Shown: positions 1 through 8,967, counted from the stretch's first letter. The stretch is 64,000 nucleotides of DNA from Flagellimonas amoyensis (GCF_003058265.1 NZ_QBUK01000001.1:248001-312000); one strand, 5' to 3'. Notes: a model not told the origin generated them from the letters alone. Numbers and translations are program-made.

Positions 1-126
1 TGCAAGGCCGCCAAATCTGAAATTTATTATTCCAGAAAGAATGTTTTTTATAAGCTCTTTCCTTTCTTTGAACCCAGAAAATATCAGTGCATGCAGTGCA
101 ATTTTGTTACAAGACCTGCCAAATGA
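1..126 (+). CDS. 3' end of a small protein with a CxxC pair, 5' truncated
   Basis: An open frame enters from the left edge and stops at TGA 124-126, giving 41 residues. They are basic and aromatic (YKLFPFFEPRKYQC) with a CMQC pair near the end. I infer the C-terminal half of a short zinc-ribbon protein: such proteins in Bacteroidota end in a similar Cys-x-x-Cys knuckle, but the partner knuckle would lie outside the window. The stop overlaps the ATG of bioD (ATGA), so the two are probably translationally coupled. The end does not look like the C-terminus of BioF, the neighbour one might expect here. Confidence 0.55.
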   Translation, partial: CKAAKSEIYYSRKNVFYKLFPFFEPRKYQCMQCNFVTRPAK

Positions 127-737
127 AGCTATTTATTACCGGAATTTCGACCGAAGTGGGAAAAACTGTTGCATCCGCCATTGTGGTGGAAGCCCTTCAG
201 GCCGATTACTGGAAACCCATTCAGGCCGGAGACTTGGACAACTCGGACAGCCATAAGGTGGAATCGCTTATTTCCAATGACAAGACCGTTATCCACCCCA
301 ACAGCTATGCCCTCAATACCCCGATGAGCCCACATGCCGCCGCGGAAATAGATGGTGTCATGATAGATTTGGATGCCATTGCACCGCCTGTCACCGAAAA
401 CCATTTGGTGATCGAGGGTGCGGGTGGTTTGTTGGTGCCTTTGAACGATGTGGATACCATTTTTGACCTGATTCAGCCCGATCACAAAGTGATCGTGGTG
501 TCCAGGCATTACTTGGGCAGCATCAACCATACCCTACTGACCATCGAAAAATTGCAGCAAAAAGAAGTTCGGGTCGGGATTATTTTCAGTGGGGATGAGC
601 ATCCCACTACCGAAGCGATCATCTTGAAAAAAACAGGGGCCGTTTTTTTGGGGCGGATCCATGAGGAGCCAAAATTCGATAAAAAGAAAGTGAGGGCATA
701 TGCGGATAAGTTCCGTACGGCCCTGCTGTCATTCTAG
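123..737 (+). CDS. bioD: Dethiobiotin synthetase BioD
   Basis: ATP-dependent ring closure of 7,8-diaminopelargonic acid with CO2 to dethiobiotin, the penultimate step of biotin synthesis, in the cytosol. The 204-residue product matches the usual length. It opens with the P-loop GISTEVGKT (residues 7-15), followed by the YWKPIQAG strand whose lysine contacts the substrate, and a mid-protein EGAGGLLVP motif. An in-frame ATG 36 bases upstream would add 12 unrelated residues; the start used here puts the MKLFITG strand at the N-terminus as in the family and overlaps the preceding stop. The 3' end overlaps the convergent glycosyltransferase gene by 9 bases. bioA lies 1.5 kb downstream on the same strand. 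Confidence 0.93.
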   Translation: MKLFITGISTEVGKTVASAIVVEALQADYWKPIQAGDLDNSDSHKVESLISNDKTVIHPNSYALNTPMSPHAAAEIDGVMIDLDAIAPPVTENHLVIEGAGGLLVPLNDVDTIFDLIQPDHKVIVVSRHYLGSINHTLLTIEKLQQKEVRVGIIFSGDEHPTTEAIILKKTGAVFLGRIHEEPKFDKKKVRAYADKFRTALLSF

Positions 738-2204
738 TCGCTGATAAATAAGCCCTCGCCCAACGGTCGCCGTAAGTTGGTAATGTTCCTCAAGGTAAGC
801 ATCGATATAGGTGTTGTAGCTCACCAGTTTTTCGTAAAAGATTTTTTTTCCTTTTCGGGCCACCACGATGTTGGGCCGAATGGTTTCCATAATATACCGG
901 AGTTCTTCCATGCCACTGTTCCTCGGATTGTCCAGATCGGAGAATAGCTCGTCGCGGGTAATGTTGCTCGGATGGATGGACACCTTTGTAGGCGGTGTTT
1001 CACCCAGCACCCAATAGCCGATATGGTACTCGGTGAAAAAGATGTTCTTCGTGTCCAATTGGTGCTTTGAAATATAGTTGGGAACGTCAATGCCCTCACC
1101 GTTGTAAAAAGATCCTTTCTTTATTTTGTTGGAAACGATGTTCACATACTCCAGATACGACTCCATCGGGATCAGGAACAGCAGCGCAATCACCAAGGGG
1201 CGATACGATTTTTTCAATTTTGGTAGTTTGCCAAAGGCCACGCCCAAAGGAATAAGGATAAACGGATAGAGTTGGATGAGATAGTGGCCGTTTACCTTCC
1301 CTGTTTGCATGAAGGAAAGCAGTATCCCAAGAATCACCACGGTCAGCAATTGGGATTCCCTGGACTTGAAATCGATGACCTTATACGCAAATCCGGCAAT
1401 CAAAAGCCCGAGCACAATGAACACGAACGGCAGTGTTTTTACGGGGGAATGGTATTTTCCGCCCGAATAGGCCAAAGGGGCTTCAAAAATGGACTCCCAC
1501 CAAACGTACAGGTTGTCCTGTAGGTAATAGGGCAGTGCAGTGACCAGCACAGTGAGACCGATCCCGATTCCCATAAAGAATAAATTCCGGATGCTACGGG
1601 ACAAGGTGTTCTTGGCAAACCCTTCGGACAAGAAATAGATCCCCAAGGTGAGTACAGGGTAGGCCATGTTCAATTTGGACATGATGGCGCACCCAAAAAG
1701 AAGACCGGCCACCAAATACCAGCCCCATTGCCTCTTGTACACAACCAGATATATGCCGATCACAAAGAAGAAGGTGCAGATATGTTCCGACATCACACCC
1801 TGTAGGCTCCCGAACAGACTTTGAAAGAACACACAGAAAACCGCTACCCAAAAAGCAATTTTTTTGGAGGCAATCTTTCGGGTGATGCCATAGGTGAACA
1901 AGGCGGTCACGGCCACCATGATGGCCCCAAAAAACCGGATGGCGAAGAAACTCTTCCCAAATAGCTTGATGATGATGGCAAAATATAGAAAAGTAATGGG
2001 TGGTTTCAGGTCCCAAAGCTGGGTGTAGGGCAGGTGCCCATCCGCCCAAGATTGCCCCATAAGGATGAACGTGCTTTCGTCCCTGTCCACATAGTCCCTA
2101 AAAAAAAAGGGAAAACGGATAAAAAGGGCCACTATGATCAATAGGGTCAGGACCTTCTTCCAATCGAGGTCGTTGTAGTCACGAAGCTGGAATGTATTAA
2201 GCAC
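729..2204 (-). CDS. Polytopic membrane glycosyltransferase, GT39/ArnT-like
   Basis: A 491-residue integral membrane protein with about ten hydrophobic segments over residues 15-360 and a soluble C-terminal part. The first extracytoplasmic loop carries an acidic DRDES motif followed by a GHLPYTQLWDLKPP stretch, typical of the GT39/ArnT/PMT superfamily, which uses polyprenyl-phosphate sugar donors to glycosylate lipids or proteins on the outer face of the inner membrane. The acceptor cannot be told from sequence. It sits alone on the minus strand between bioD and bioA, convergent with bioD and divergent from bioA, so it interrupts the biotin cluster without any obvious role in it. Confidence 0.75.
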   Translation of the reverse strand: MLNTFQLRDYNDLDWKKVLTLLIIVALFIRFPFFFRDYVDRDESTFILMGQSWADGHLPYTQLWDLKPPITFLYFAIIIKLFGKSFFAIRFFGAIMVAVTALFTYGITRKIASKKIAFWVAVFCVFFQSLFGSLQGVMSEHICTFFFVIGIYLVVYKRQWGWYLVAGLLFGCAIMSKLNMAYPVLTLGIYFLSEGFAKNTLSRSIRNLFFMGIGIGLTVLVTALPYYLQDNLYVWWESIFEAPLAYSGGKYHSPVKTLPFVFIVLGLLIAGFAYKVIDFKSRESQLLTVVILGILLSFMQTGKVNGHYLIQLYPFILIPLGVAFGKLPKLKKSYRPLVIALLFLIPMESYLEYVNIVSNKIKKGSFYNGEGIDVPNYISKHQLDTKNIFFTEYHIGYWVLGETPPTKVSIHPSNITRDELFSDLDNPRNSGMEELRYIMETIRPNIVVARKGKKIFYEKLVSYNTYIDAYLEEHYQLTATVGRGLIYQRLE

Positions 2205-2266
2205 GGTCGGCGTCGGGTTTATTGGCTATTAATTATCATCTTTGCAATATAGATAAATTGAATGTT

Positions 2267-3553
2267 TTGAGAGATTCTGTAGCACTGGAAAAATTATCGG
2301 ACAGGGACAAAAAACACCTGTGGCATCCCCTTACCCAACACAAGGTAAGCCCGGACGTGTTGGCTATATCCCGGGCGAGCGGCGCGCTGCTCTATGATGA
2401 GGACGGCAAGGAGTACGTGGACGGCATCGCATCGTGGTACACCTGTATGTACGGGCATTGCAACCCCTTTATTTTGGACAAGGTGATGGACCAGATGCAA
2501 CGGTTGGACCAAGTGGTCTTTAGCGGATTCACCCACGAACCTGCCGTACGATTGTCCGAAGAACTCGTCAAGATATTGCCACAAGGCCAACAAAAACTGT
2601 TTTTTTCGGACAATGGCTCCACGGCGACGGAAATCGGGATCAAAATGGCGTTGCAGTACCATTTTAACCAAGGACAAAAACGCAATGTGCTTTTGGCTTT
2701 TGAAGAAGGCTTTCATGGTGACACCTTTGGGGCCATGTCGGTCTCAGGGCTCTCGGTTTACAACGGACCTTTTGAAGATTTCTTCATTGAGGTGGAACGA
2801 ATCCCTCTGCCCACCAAAGAAAATATCGGTTCCGTTTTGGCCCAATTGGAACAACGTTTGAAAAATAACAACTTGGCAGGGTTTATCTACGAACCTTTGG
2901 TGCAAGGGGCGGCGGCCATGAAGATGCACGATGCCGAAGGTCTGGACAAGATACTTGCCCTTTTGAAGAAGCATGGGGTACTGCTCGTAGCGGATGAGGT
3001 GATGACGGGTTTTGGAAAAACGGGACGACCATTTGCTTCGGATTATCTGGACACCAAGCCCGATATCGTTTGCCTGTCCAAGGCATTGACGGCCGGACTG
3101 ATTCCCATGGGGCTGACCACTTGCACCGAAGAGGTGTATATGGCCTTTTACAGCGATGATATTGCCAAGGGGCTCTTCCATGGGCACACCTATTCGGCAA
3201 ATCCCCTGGCCTGCGCAACGGCACTGGCCGCTTTGGAACTTCTCCAGAGCGAAGAAATCCAACAATCCATCAAGGCCATTTCGCAGTGGCACCAACAGTT
3301 TGGCGAAGAGATCAAGGACCATCCCAAAGTAGGGAGCATCCGTCAGCTCGGCGTCATCTTTGCCCTCGACCTGAACGTGAAAATGGAGCGTTATGGTAAT
3401 TTGCGCAACAAGCTGTTTGCCCATTTTATGGGCCAAGGGGTGTTTTTGAGGCCTTTGGGCAGCACCATCTATATCTTGGCGCCCTACGTGACCACAAAAG
3501 ACCAAATGGAGCGGATTTACGGTGCCATCCGGTCGGCTCTTGAATTGGTATAA
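2267..3553 (+). CDS. bioA: Adenosylmethionine-8-amino-7-oxononanoate aminotransferase BioA
   Basis: PLP enzyme (fold type I, class III aminotransferase) that converts KAPA to DAPA with S-adenosylmethionine as amino donor. Hallmarks are the N-terminal DKKHLWHPLTQHK, the cofactor-phosphate loop around DNGSTATEIGIKMA, the DEVMTGFGKTGR strand and the PLP-binding lysine in CLSKALTAGLIPMG. There is no in-frame ATG before the conserved HLWHP block. TTG codons at 2222, 2258 and 2267 are the candidates; I chose 2267 because a -7-like CATCTTTG at 2237-2244 would place the transcript start near 2250, which excludes 2222. The exact start is uncertain. The ketoacyl synthase follows after 9 bases, so the two are cotranscribed. 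Confidence 0.93.
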   Translation: MRDSVALEKLSDRDKKHLWHPLTQHKVSPDVLAISRASGALLYDEDGKEYVDGIASWYTCMYGHCNPFILDKVMDQMQRLDQVVFSGFTHEPAVRLSEELVKILPQGQQKLFFSDNGSTATEIGIKMALQYHFNQGQKRNVLLAFEEGFHGDTFGAMSVSGLSVYNGPFEDFFIEVERIPLPTKENIGSVLAQLEQRLKNNNLAGFIYEPLVQGAAAMKMHDAEGLDKILALLKKHGVLLVADEVMTGFGKTGRPFASDYLDTKPDIVCLSKALTAGLIPMGLTTCTEEVYMAFYSDDIAKGLFHGHTYSANPLACATALAALELLQSEEIQQSIKAISQWHQQFGEEIKDHPKVGSIRQLGVIFALDLNVKMERYGNLRNKLFAHFMGQGVFLRPLGSTIYILAPYVTTKDQMERIYGAIRSALELV

Positions 3554-3562
3554 GCTATTGTT

Positions 3563-4771
3563 ATGTTGAAGGAACCCATTTCCATAACGGCCCTATCCTC
3601 CATTTCCGCCTTGGGGGAATCCCCCGAAGAGGTTTGGCAATCCTATAACCGGAACGAACATTTTCTCTCCGAAGCACTTATTGGGGAGCAAAAGGTGTGG
3701 GTATCACAATTGCCGGAATCCATCAAACTAAAAATTGAAGATCTACGCCAGTCCGATGCCAAGTACAAGCATTTGGACGATTCTGTGCTGTTTGCCATCC
3801 ATGCTGCCCGAAAGGCCATAGAAAGCGCCGAATGGGAGAAAGGGTGCAATTTTGGGATCAATATAGGGTCTTCACGCGGGGCCACTTCCCTTTTTGAAAA
3901 ATACCATGAAGAATTTCTGAGGGATGGCAAATCTGCGACCCTATCCTCACCTACGACCACGTTGGGGAACATTTCCTCATGGGTGGCCCATGACCTTAAA
4001 AGCAAGGGTCCGGAAATTTCACATTCCATCACTTGTTCCACCGCCTTGCATGCGGTATTGAATGCCGTCGCATGGATCCAAAGTGGAATGACCGATCAAT
4101 TTTTGGTTGGGGGGAGCGAAGCACCATTGACTTCTTTTACCATTGCCCAGATGCAGGCCCTTAAAGTGTATTCCAAGATGTCATCTCGAGCGCCCGCCAA
4201 CCGGACTGGCAGGCAGTCGAGAGAGGTATTTCCCTGTTTGGCCATGGACTTGGACAAGAACCAGAACACCATGGTGTTGGGTGAAGCGGCAGGACTCGCT
4301 TGTTTGGAAAAAGGTCAAAAAGCCAATGCCTTGGCAGTGATTGAAGGGATAGGATACGCCACCGAACCCTTGGAGCACAGTGTTTCCATCAGTACAGATG
4401 CCCAATGTTTCCAGGACTCTATGAAAATGGCCTTGGGGGATTTGGATCCATCCGAAGTGGATGCCGTGGTGATGCACGCTCCAGGGACGATAAAGGGAGA
4501 CCAGACCGAGTTCAATGCCATCCAAAAAGTATTCGGGCAAACAGTGCCTTTTTTGACGACGAACAAATGGAAATTGGGGCACACCTTTGGTGCTTCAGGT
4601 TTGTTGAGTATGGAAATGGCTGTGCTCATGATGCAAAACCAGGCGTACATCGCCAGTCCATTTTATAACAATAAAAATCAATCAAAACCAATAGCGAAAG
4701 TATTGGTGAATGCCGTTGGCTTTGGAGGGAATGCCGTCAGTATTTTGTTGAAGCGACCCGATGACCAATGA
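3563..4771 (+). CDS. Beta-ketoacyl-ACP synthase in the biotin cluster, carrying a repeat-derived insertion
   Basis: A 402-residue thiolase-fold condensing enzyme of the KAS I/II type. The catalytic triad is present: Cys158 in HSITCSTALHAV, His in VMHAPGT, and His in LGHTFGASG. The enzyme should join an acyl thioester to malonyl-ACP. Its place between bioA and bioB suggests a role in making the pimeloyl precursor of biotin; no bioF, bioC, bioH or bioW is visible here. Residues 208-221 (SRAPANRTGRQSRE) come from a palindromic DNA repeat and appear additional, because in related synthases the preceding YSKM leads almost directly into the PC-A-DLD segment. The frame is kept and both catalytic His residues lie downstream, so the protein may still be active. 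What it condenses is inferred. Confidence 0.88.
   Translation: MLKEPISITALSSISALGESPEEVWQSYNRNEHFLSEALIGEQKVWVSQLPESIKLKIEDLRQSDAKYKHLDDSVLFAIHAARKAIESAEWEKGCNFGINIGSSRGATSLFEKYHEEFLRDGKSATLSSPTTTLGNISSWVAHDLKSKGPEISHSITCSTALHAVLNAVAWIQSGMTDQFLVGGSEAPLTSFTIAQMQALKVYSKMSSRAPANRTGRQSREVFPCLAMDLDKNQNTMVLGEAAGLACLEKGQKANALAVIEGIGYATEPLEHSVSISTDAQCFQDSMKMALGDLDPSEVDAVVMHAPGTIKGDQTEFNAIQKVFGQTVPFLTTNKWKLGHTFGASGLLSMEMAVLMMQNQAYIASPFYNNKNQSKPIAKVLVNAVGFGGNAVSILLKRPDDQ
4184..4224. repeat. Imperfect palindromic repeat inside the ketoacyl synthase gene
   Basis: The left half TCTCGAGCGCCCGCCA and the right half TGGCAGGCAGTCGAGA are imperfect reverse complements around CCGGAC. The ends TCTCGA and TCGAGA match exactly. 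The outer sequence (TCGAGCG ... CAGTCGA) is the same core as in the intergenic palindrome at 62407-62468. It is read in frame as 14 codons. Confidence 0.7.
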
Positions 4772-4824
4772 ACAAGCTTGTCCTAAAAACACAGACTTTG
4801 GCAGTTCTTTTTGGAAGAATGCCT

Positions 4825-4832
4825 TACTTTTG
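4825..4832 (+). promoter_or_regulatory. Putative -7 promoter element of bioB
   Basis: TACTTTTG is an exact match to the Bacteroidota -7 consensus TAnnTTTG and lies about 20 bases upstream of the bioB ATG. A TTTG at 4797-4800 could serve as the upstream box but its spacing (24) is longer than the usual 17-21. It suggests bioB can be transcribed apart from bioA. Confidence 0.5.
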
Positions 4833-4852
4833 AACTAGACATACCAAAAAAT

Positions 4853-5950
4853 ATGACTACAAGACACAACTGGACCAAGGAAGAAATCCTCGAAATATAT
4901 AACAAGCCTTTTATGGAGTTGCTGTATGAAGCGGCCACCATCCACAGGCAACACCACGACCCTAATACCGTGCAGGTTTCCACCTTGCTTTCCATCAAAA
5001 CAGGTGGATGCCCGGAGGACTGTGGGTACTGCCCTCAGGCGGCCCGTTACCACACCAATGTGGAGGGCAATGACCTGATGTCCGTGCAACAGGTAAAGGC
5101 ACAGGCATTACGTGCCAAGTCATCCGGAAGTTCCCGTGTCTGTATGGGTGCCGCATGGCGAAACGTTAAGGACGGCCCCGAATTTGACCAAGTGTTGGAG
5201 ATGGTCCGTACCATCAACAAGTTGGATATGGAAGTGTGCTGTACCTTGGGCATGGTGACCGAAAACCAGGCCAAACGCTTGGCCGAAGCCGGTCTTTATG
5301 CCTACAACCACAACCTCGATACTTCGGAGGAATACTATAAGGAAGTCATTTCCACACGTGGATATGAAGATCGTTTGCAGACCATAGAAAATGTGCGCAA
5401 GACGAACGTTACGGTCTGTAGCGGCGGAATCATAGGCATGGGGGAATATATTGAGGACAGGGCCGGAATGTTGGTGGCCCTATCCACTTTGAACCCACAA
5501 CCCGAATCTGTTCCCATTAATGCTTTGGTGGCGGTGGATGGCACTCCGATGGAAGACCAAAAACCGGTGGAAATATGGGAAATGATCCGTATGGTGGCCA
5601 CTACCCGAATTGTGATGCCGCAGACCCAGGTGAGGTTGTCCGCAGGAAGAACAGGAATGAGCAGGGAAGGACAGGCCATGTGCTTTTTCGCCGGTGCCAA
5701 CTCCATTTTTGCAGGCGATAAATTGTTGACCACCCCCAATCCCGATGTGAACGAGGATATGGAAATGTTCAGGCAATTGGGACTGAATCCCCAAAAAGCC
5801 TTTGTGAAAGCGCCCCAGCCCCAGACCGTAGAAGCCATTGACTCTGAATATGCGGCCATGGGGGAAAAGCCTAAATGGTCCAGACCAGGACATACCATTG
5901 AGCGGAACGAAGCTGCCAAACACAAAGGAAGTTTGGTTTCCGGGGATTAA
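4853..5950 (+). CDS. bioB: Biotin synthase BioB
   Basis: Radical SAM enzyme that inserts sulfur into dethiobiotin, the last step of biotin synthesis. The 365-residue product has the radical SAM cluster motif CPEDCGYC (Cys-x3-Cys-x2-Cys) following KTGG, the substrate and auxiliary [2Fe-2S] cluster strands ([25 protein letters not shown]) and the [10 protein letters not shown] arginine motif. An upstream in-frame TTG at 4811 would add residues from the promoter region; the ATG used here gives the family-typical start [12 protein letters not shown]. It follows the ketoacyl synthase by 81 bases on the same strand. Confidence 0.96.
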   Translation: MTTRHNWTKEEILEIYNKPFMELLYEAATIHRQHHDPNTVQVSTLLSIKTGGCPEDCGYCPQAARYHTNVEGNDLMSVQQVKAQALRAKSSGSSRVCMGAAWRNVKDGPEFDQVLEMVRTINKLDMEVCCTLGMVTENQAKRLAEAGLYAYNHNLDTSEEYYKEVISTRGYEDRLQTIENVRKTNVTVCSGGIIGMGEYIEDRAGMLVALSTLNPQPESVPINALVAVDGTPMEDQKPVEIWEMIRMVATTRIVMPQTQVRLSAGRTGMSREGQAMCFFAGANSIFAGDKLLTTPNPDVNEDMEMFRQLGLNPQKAFVKAPQPQTVEAIDSEYAAMGEKPKWSRPGHTIERNEAAKHKGSLVSGD

Positions 5951-6009
5951 GGTTTGGTAACTATTTAAAAACGTTTTAGTAATTTAGTGGTTTCAAATTC
6001 CTTGAAATC

Positions 6010-6879
6010 TTGAAGCTGAACCTTGAACAAATTCCCAGGGAAAAAACTCTTACCAAGAAGGAGTTTATCCAAAACTATTTCAAGCCCCAAAAGCCAGTAG
6101 TGATCGAAAGCTTTATTGAGGATTGGCCTGCACATTCCAAGTGGAGCTTGGATTATATGAAACAAGCGGCAGGGGAAAAGGAAGTGCCTCTGTACGATGA
6201 TCGCCCTGTAAAACATGATGAAGGTTTCAACCAGCCGCACGCCAAAATGAAAATGTCGGAATATGTGGACTTGTTGAAGAGCGGACCTACCAAATACCGA
6301 ATTTTCCTTTGGAACATTTTGAAAGAAGTTCCCGAGCTGCAAAAGGATTTCACCTATCCCGATTTTGGATTGAAACTGATGAAAGGCTTGCCCATGCTGT
6401 TCTTCGGTGGGGAAGATTCCTATACCTTCATGCACTACGATATCGATCTCGCCAATATTTTCCATTTCCATTTTGAAGGGAAAAAGCAATGCATCCTTTT
6501 TTCGCAGGAGGAGACCAAATATCTCTATAAGGTGCCCCATTCGCTGATCACTAGGGAAGATATCGATTTTGACAATCCCGATCTGGACAAATGGCCTGCC
6601 CTGCAACGGGCCAAGGGACATATCGCCAATTTGGAACATGGAAATGTGCTCTACATCCCAGAAGGATATTGGCACTACATGAAATACGTGACCCCGGGAT
6701 TCTCCATGAGTTTACGGTCTATTGCCAAAAAACCCAAAAATTTGGGTAGGGCGGTGTACAATATTTTTGTCATGCGCCATTTCGATAATGTAATGCGAAG
6801 GATGAAAGGCCAGCAATGGATCGATTGGAAAAACGAACAAGCAATTCTGCGTACTCAAAGATTGATAGTACAAAAGTAA
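6010..6879 (+). CDS. Cupin-like (JmjC-fold) protein, putative Fe(II)/2-oxoglutarate oxygenase
   Basis: A 289-residue protein of the cupin_8 family. The HYDID segment supplies a His-x-Asp iron motif, and the later GYWHYMKYV supplies the distal His, so a 2-His-1-carboxylate centre is complete. The N-terminal KPQKPVVIESFIEDWPA block is typical of FIH-like oxygenases, which hydroxylate protein or small-molecule substrates; the substrate here is unknown. No in-frame ATG precedes the conserved start, and TTG at 6010 gives MKLNLEQIPR, the N-terminus normally seen in this family. It stands alone after bioB and converges on recX. Confidence 0.8.
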   Translation: MKLNLEQIPREKTLTKKEFIQNYFKPQKPVVIESFIEDWPAHSKWSLDYMKQAAGEKEVPLYDDRPVKHDEGFNQPHAKMKMSEYVDLLKSGPTKYRIFLWNILKEVPELQKDFTYPDFGLKLMKGLPMLFFGGEDSYTFMHYDIDLANIFHFHFEGKKQCILFSQEETKYLYKVPHSLITREDIDFDNPDLDKWPALQRAKGHIANLEHGNVLYIPEGYWHYMKYVTPGFSMSLRSIAKKPKNLGRAVYNIFVMRHFDNVMRRMKGQQWIDWKNEQAILRTQRLIVQK

Positions 6880-6885
6880 CTGGTA

Positions 6886-7359
6886 CTATTTGATCAGGTC
6901 ATTGATTTTATCAAAGACCAAATGACTTTCCCAGCCGCGGTACAACAGATAATCGGCCAATTTTTTCTTGCGTTTTTGGAGGTTGGTTTCCTTGATCTGT
7001 TCCAATCGTTTTTGGGCCAATTCGTCCAAGGTATCGAGGTAATCCCCATCATGGATTTCTTTTAGGGCACTTTTGATGTTGTAAGCGGAGATTTGTCGCA
7101 GTTGAAGTTCCCGTACAATCCGGTTCCTGCCCCATTTTTTAATATTGAACTTGCCCCGGGCATAACTCTTGGCAAACCGTTCCTCGTTCAAGTAATTTTC
7201 TTGGATGAGGTGTCCCACAATTTGGTCAATGGCCTCTGGGATCATGTTCATCCCCTTGAGTTTTTCCACCACTTCGTAGTGGCAACGTTCCTGATAGGCG
7301 CAATAACCTTCCAGTATTCGAGTGGCTTCGGCCAAGGTATAGCTTTTGGTATACGGCAT
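6886..7359 (-). CDS. recX: Regulatory protein RecX
   Basis: A 157-residue, largely helical, basic protein with the three tandem three-helix repeats of RecX, which binds RecA filaments and tunes recombination. Recognisable parts are CAYQERCHYEVVEKL, YLNEERFAKSYARGKFNIKKWG and the C-terminal KKKLADYLLYRGW. An ATG 21 bases upstream (MFYVHLN) is possible but MPYTKSYTLAEATRILEGYCAYQ fits the family start better. It lies downstream of the RNase E/G gene, separated from it by a strong terminator, and a CAAATGTA at 7363-7370 (TACATTTG on the minus strand) may be its own -7 element, though very close to the start. Confidence 0.88.
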   Translation of the reverse strand: MPYTKSYTLAEATRILEGYCAYQERCHYEVVEKLKGMNMIPEAIDQIVGHLIQENYLNEERFAKSYARGKFNIKKWGRNRIVRELQLRQISAYNIKSALKEIHDGDYLDTLDELAQKRLEQIKETNLQKRKKKLADYLLYRGWESHLVFDKINDLIK

Positions 7360-7380
7360 GTTCAAATGTACATAAAACAA

Positions 7381-7409
7381 AAAAGCGACCCCATTGCTGG
7401 AGTCGCTCT
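7381..7409 (-). terminator. Intrinsic terminator after the RNase E/G gene
   Basis: On the minus strand AGCGACTCC pairs with GGGGTCGCT around AGCAAT, followed by a T run. It lies directly downstream of the RNase E/G stop and before recX. Confidence 0.8.
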
Positions 7410-7416
7410 TTGATTA

Positions 7417-8967
7417 TTATATTCCGATTGTTTTGCCGTCTTTGTCCTTGAAGTGGTATTCAAGATAGGTATAGGCATCCCTAGGCTGGACCTTTATCCA
7501 TTTTTTATAGGCTTTGAACCATTTGGAACGGATGGAAGGGAATCCTTTGGTAAGGTAGGCCGCAATGAACGGGTGTATGTTGAGTACAATCCCATTGTTC
7601 TTTTGGTCACTTTTCAGGATTCGTTCCAGATCTGCTTGGATCTTATCGATCAATACAATGGGGGCCTCCACTTCGGCACCTGTGCCGTTGGGGTTTTCCT
7701 CACTGGTCTTGATGTTCATTTCGGGACGTACCCTTTGTCTGGTGATCTGTACCAGTCCAAATTTACTGGGGGGCAAAATCTTGTGTTTTGCACGATCGTC
7801 CTTCATTTCGTTCCTAAGGTGATCGAACAGTTTTCTCCTGTGATCGCCCCGGGTCATATCTATAAAATCCACCACGATGATACCGCCCATGTCGCGCAGT
7901 CGTAATTGTCTTGCAATTTCGGTCGCTGCCAACATATTGACTTCCAAAGCGGTGTCTTCTTGGTTTTTGGCCTTGTTGGAGCGGTTACCACTGTTCACGT
8001 CGATAACGTGAAGTGCTTCGGTATGCTCAATGACAAGGTAAGCGCCCCTGCTCATGGAAGCAGTTTTGCCAAATGAGGTCTTGATCTGACGCTCGATCCC
8101 AAATTTTTCAAAAATGGGGGCTGGGCCTGAATATTGCTTTACAATGGATTCTTTTTCGGGTGCAATTTCATGCACATAGTCCTTGATCTGGTTGTAAAGC
8201 GTTTCTTCATCAACATGTATTCCGTAAAAGGAATCGTTGAAAACATCCCTCAGGATGGACGAGGCCCTATTGAGCTCCACCAATACTTTGGATGGATGCG
8301 AGGCTCTCTGCAATTTCTTGCACATGGCTATCCATTTGGATAGCAGGTTCTGAAGATCTTTGTCCAGTTCTGCAACTTTTTTGCCTTCTGCAACGGTACG
8401 GATAATGACTCCAAATCCTTTGGGCTTGATGCTCTTCACAAGTCTGATGAGCCTGTCCTTTTCCTCTTTGCTCGCTATCTTCTGCGATACCGAGACCCGA
8501 TCGGAAAAAGGGACCATGACCAAGTAGCGCCCGGCAATGGAAAGCTCGGAGCTGATTCTTGGGCCCTTGGTGGAGATGGGTTCTTTTACAATTTGTACCA
8601 ATAATGACTGATTGGCTTTGATCACATCATTGATGCTGCCATTCTTGTCAATGTCTTTTTCAAATGGAAAATCCTTCAGGGTATAGTCTTTCAACTTCCC
8701 TGTTCTAGCTTTTTTGATGAATTTAAGCATGGAGGACAATTGCGGACCAAGGTCATGGTAATGCAGGAACGCATCTTTTTCATAACCTACGTTCACGAAG
8801 GCCGCATTTAGGCCAGTAACGGGTTTTCTGATCTTGGCCAGGAAGATATCCCCTACGGAAAAGTTGTTGTTGTCCTCCTCTTTGTGTAATTCGATGAGTT
8901 TTCCATCCTTTAACAAGGCAAAATCGACTGCTTCGGGACTAGATCTAACGATTAATTCTCTATTCAC
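7417..8967 (-). CDS. rng: Ribonuclease E/G family endoribonuclease
   Basis: A 516-residue single-strand-specific endoribonuclease acting in rRNA maturation and mRNA decay. Domains in order: an N-terminal S1-type RNA-binding region (VGDIFLAKIRKPVTGLNAAFVNVG), the 5'-sensor/RNase-H-like part, and the catalytic DNase-I-like subdomain with HVIDVNSGN and GGIIVVDFIDM, whose aspartates bind Mg2+. The CPxCxG zinc link of RNase E and a long degradosome tail are both absent, so it is of the shorter RNase G type. It is transcribed downstream of HU and the tiny ribosomal protein, on the same strand, and ends at a hairpin terminator. Confidence 0.93.
   Translation of the reverse strand: MNRELIVRSSPEAVDFALLKDGKLIELHKEEDNNNFSVGDIFLAKIRKPVTGLNAAFVNVGYEKDAFLHYHDLGPQLSSMLKFIKKARTGKLKDYTLKDFPFEKDIDKNGSINDVIKANQSLLVQIVKEPISTKGPRISSELSIAGRYLVMVPFSDRVSVSQKIASKEEKDRLIRLVKSIKPKGFGVIIRTVAEGKKVAELDKDLQNLLSKWIAMCKKLQRASHPSKVLVELNRASSILRDVFNDSFYGIHVDEETLYNQIKDYVHEIAPEKESIVKQYSGPAPIFEKFGIERQIKTSFGKTASMSRGAYLVIEHTEALHVIDVNSGNRSNKAKNQEDTALEVNMLAATEIARQLRLRDMGGIIVVDFIDMTRGDHRRKLFDHLRNEMKDDRAKHKILPPSKFGLVQITRQRVRPEMNIKTSEENPNGTGAEVEAPIVLIDKIQADLERILKSDQKNNGIVLNIHPFIAAYLTKGFPSIRSKWFKAYKKWIKVQPRDAYTYLEYHFKDKDGKTIGI

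Noticed and set aside
1-126. Could the left-edge frame be the C-terminus of BioF, the missing biotin enzyme?
   Set aside because: The residues (basic, aromatic, with CMQC) do not resemble the BioF C-terminal domain; a small zinc-ribbon protein fits better.
129-530. Long open frames opposite bioD, bioA, bioB, M16, TonB receptor and leuS genes
   Set aside because: They run antisense to genes with clear family motifs, have unlikely amino acid composition (His, Trp and Cys rich) and no promoter or family signal.
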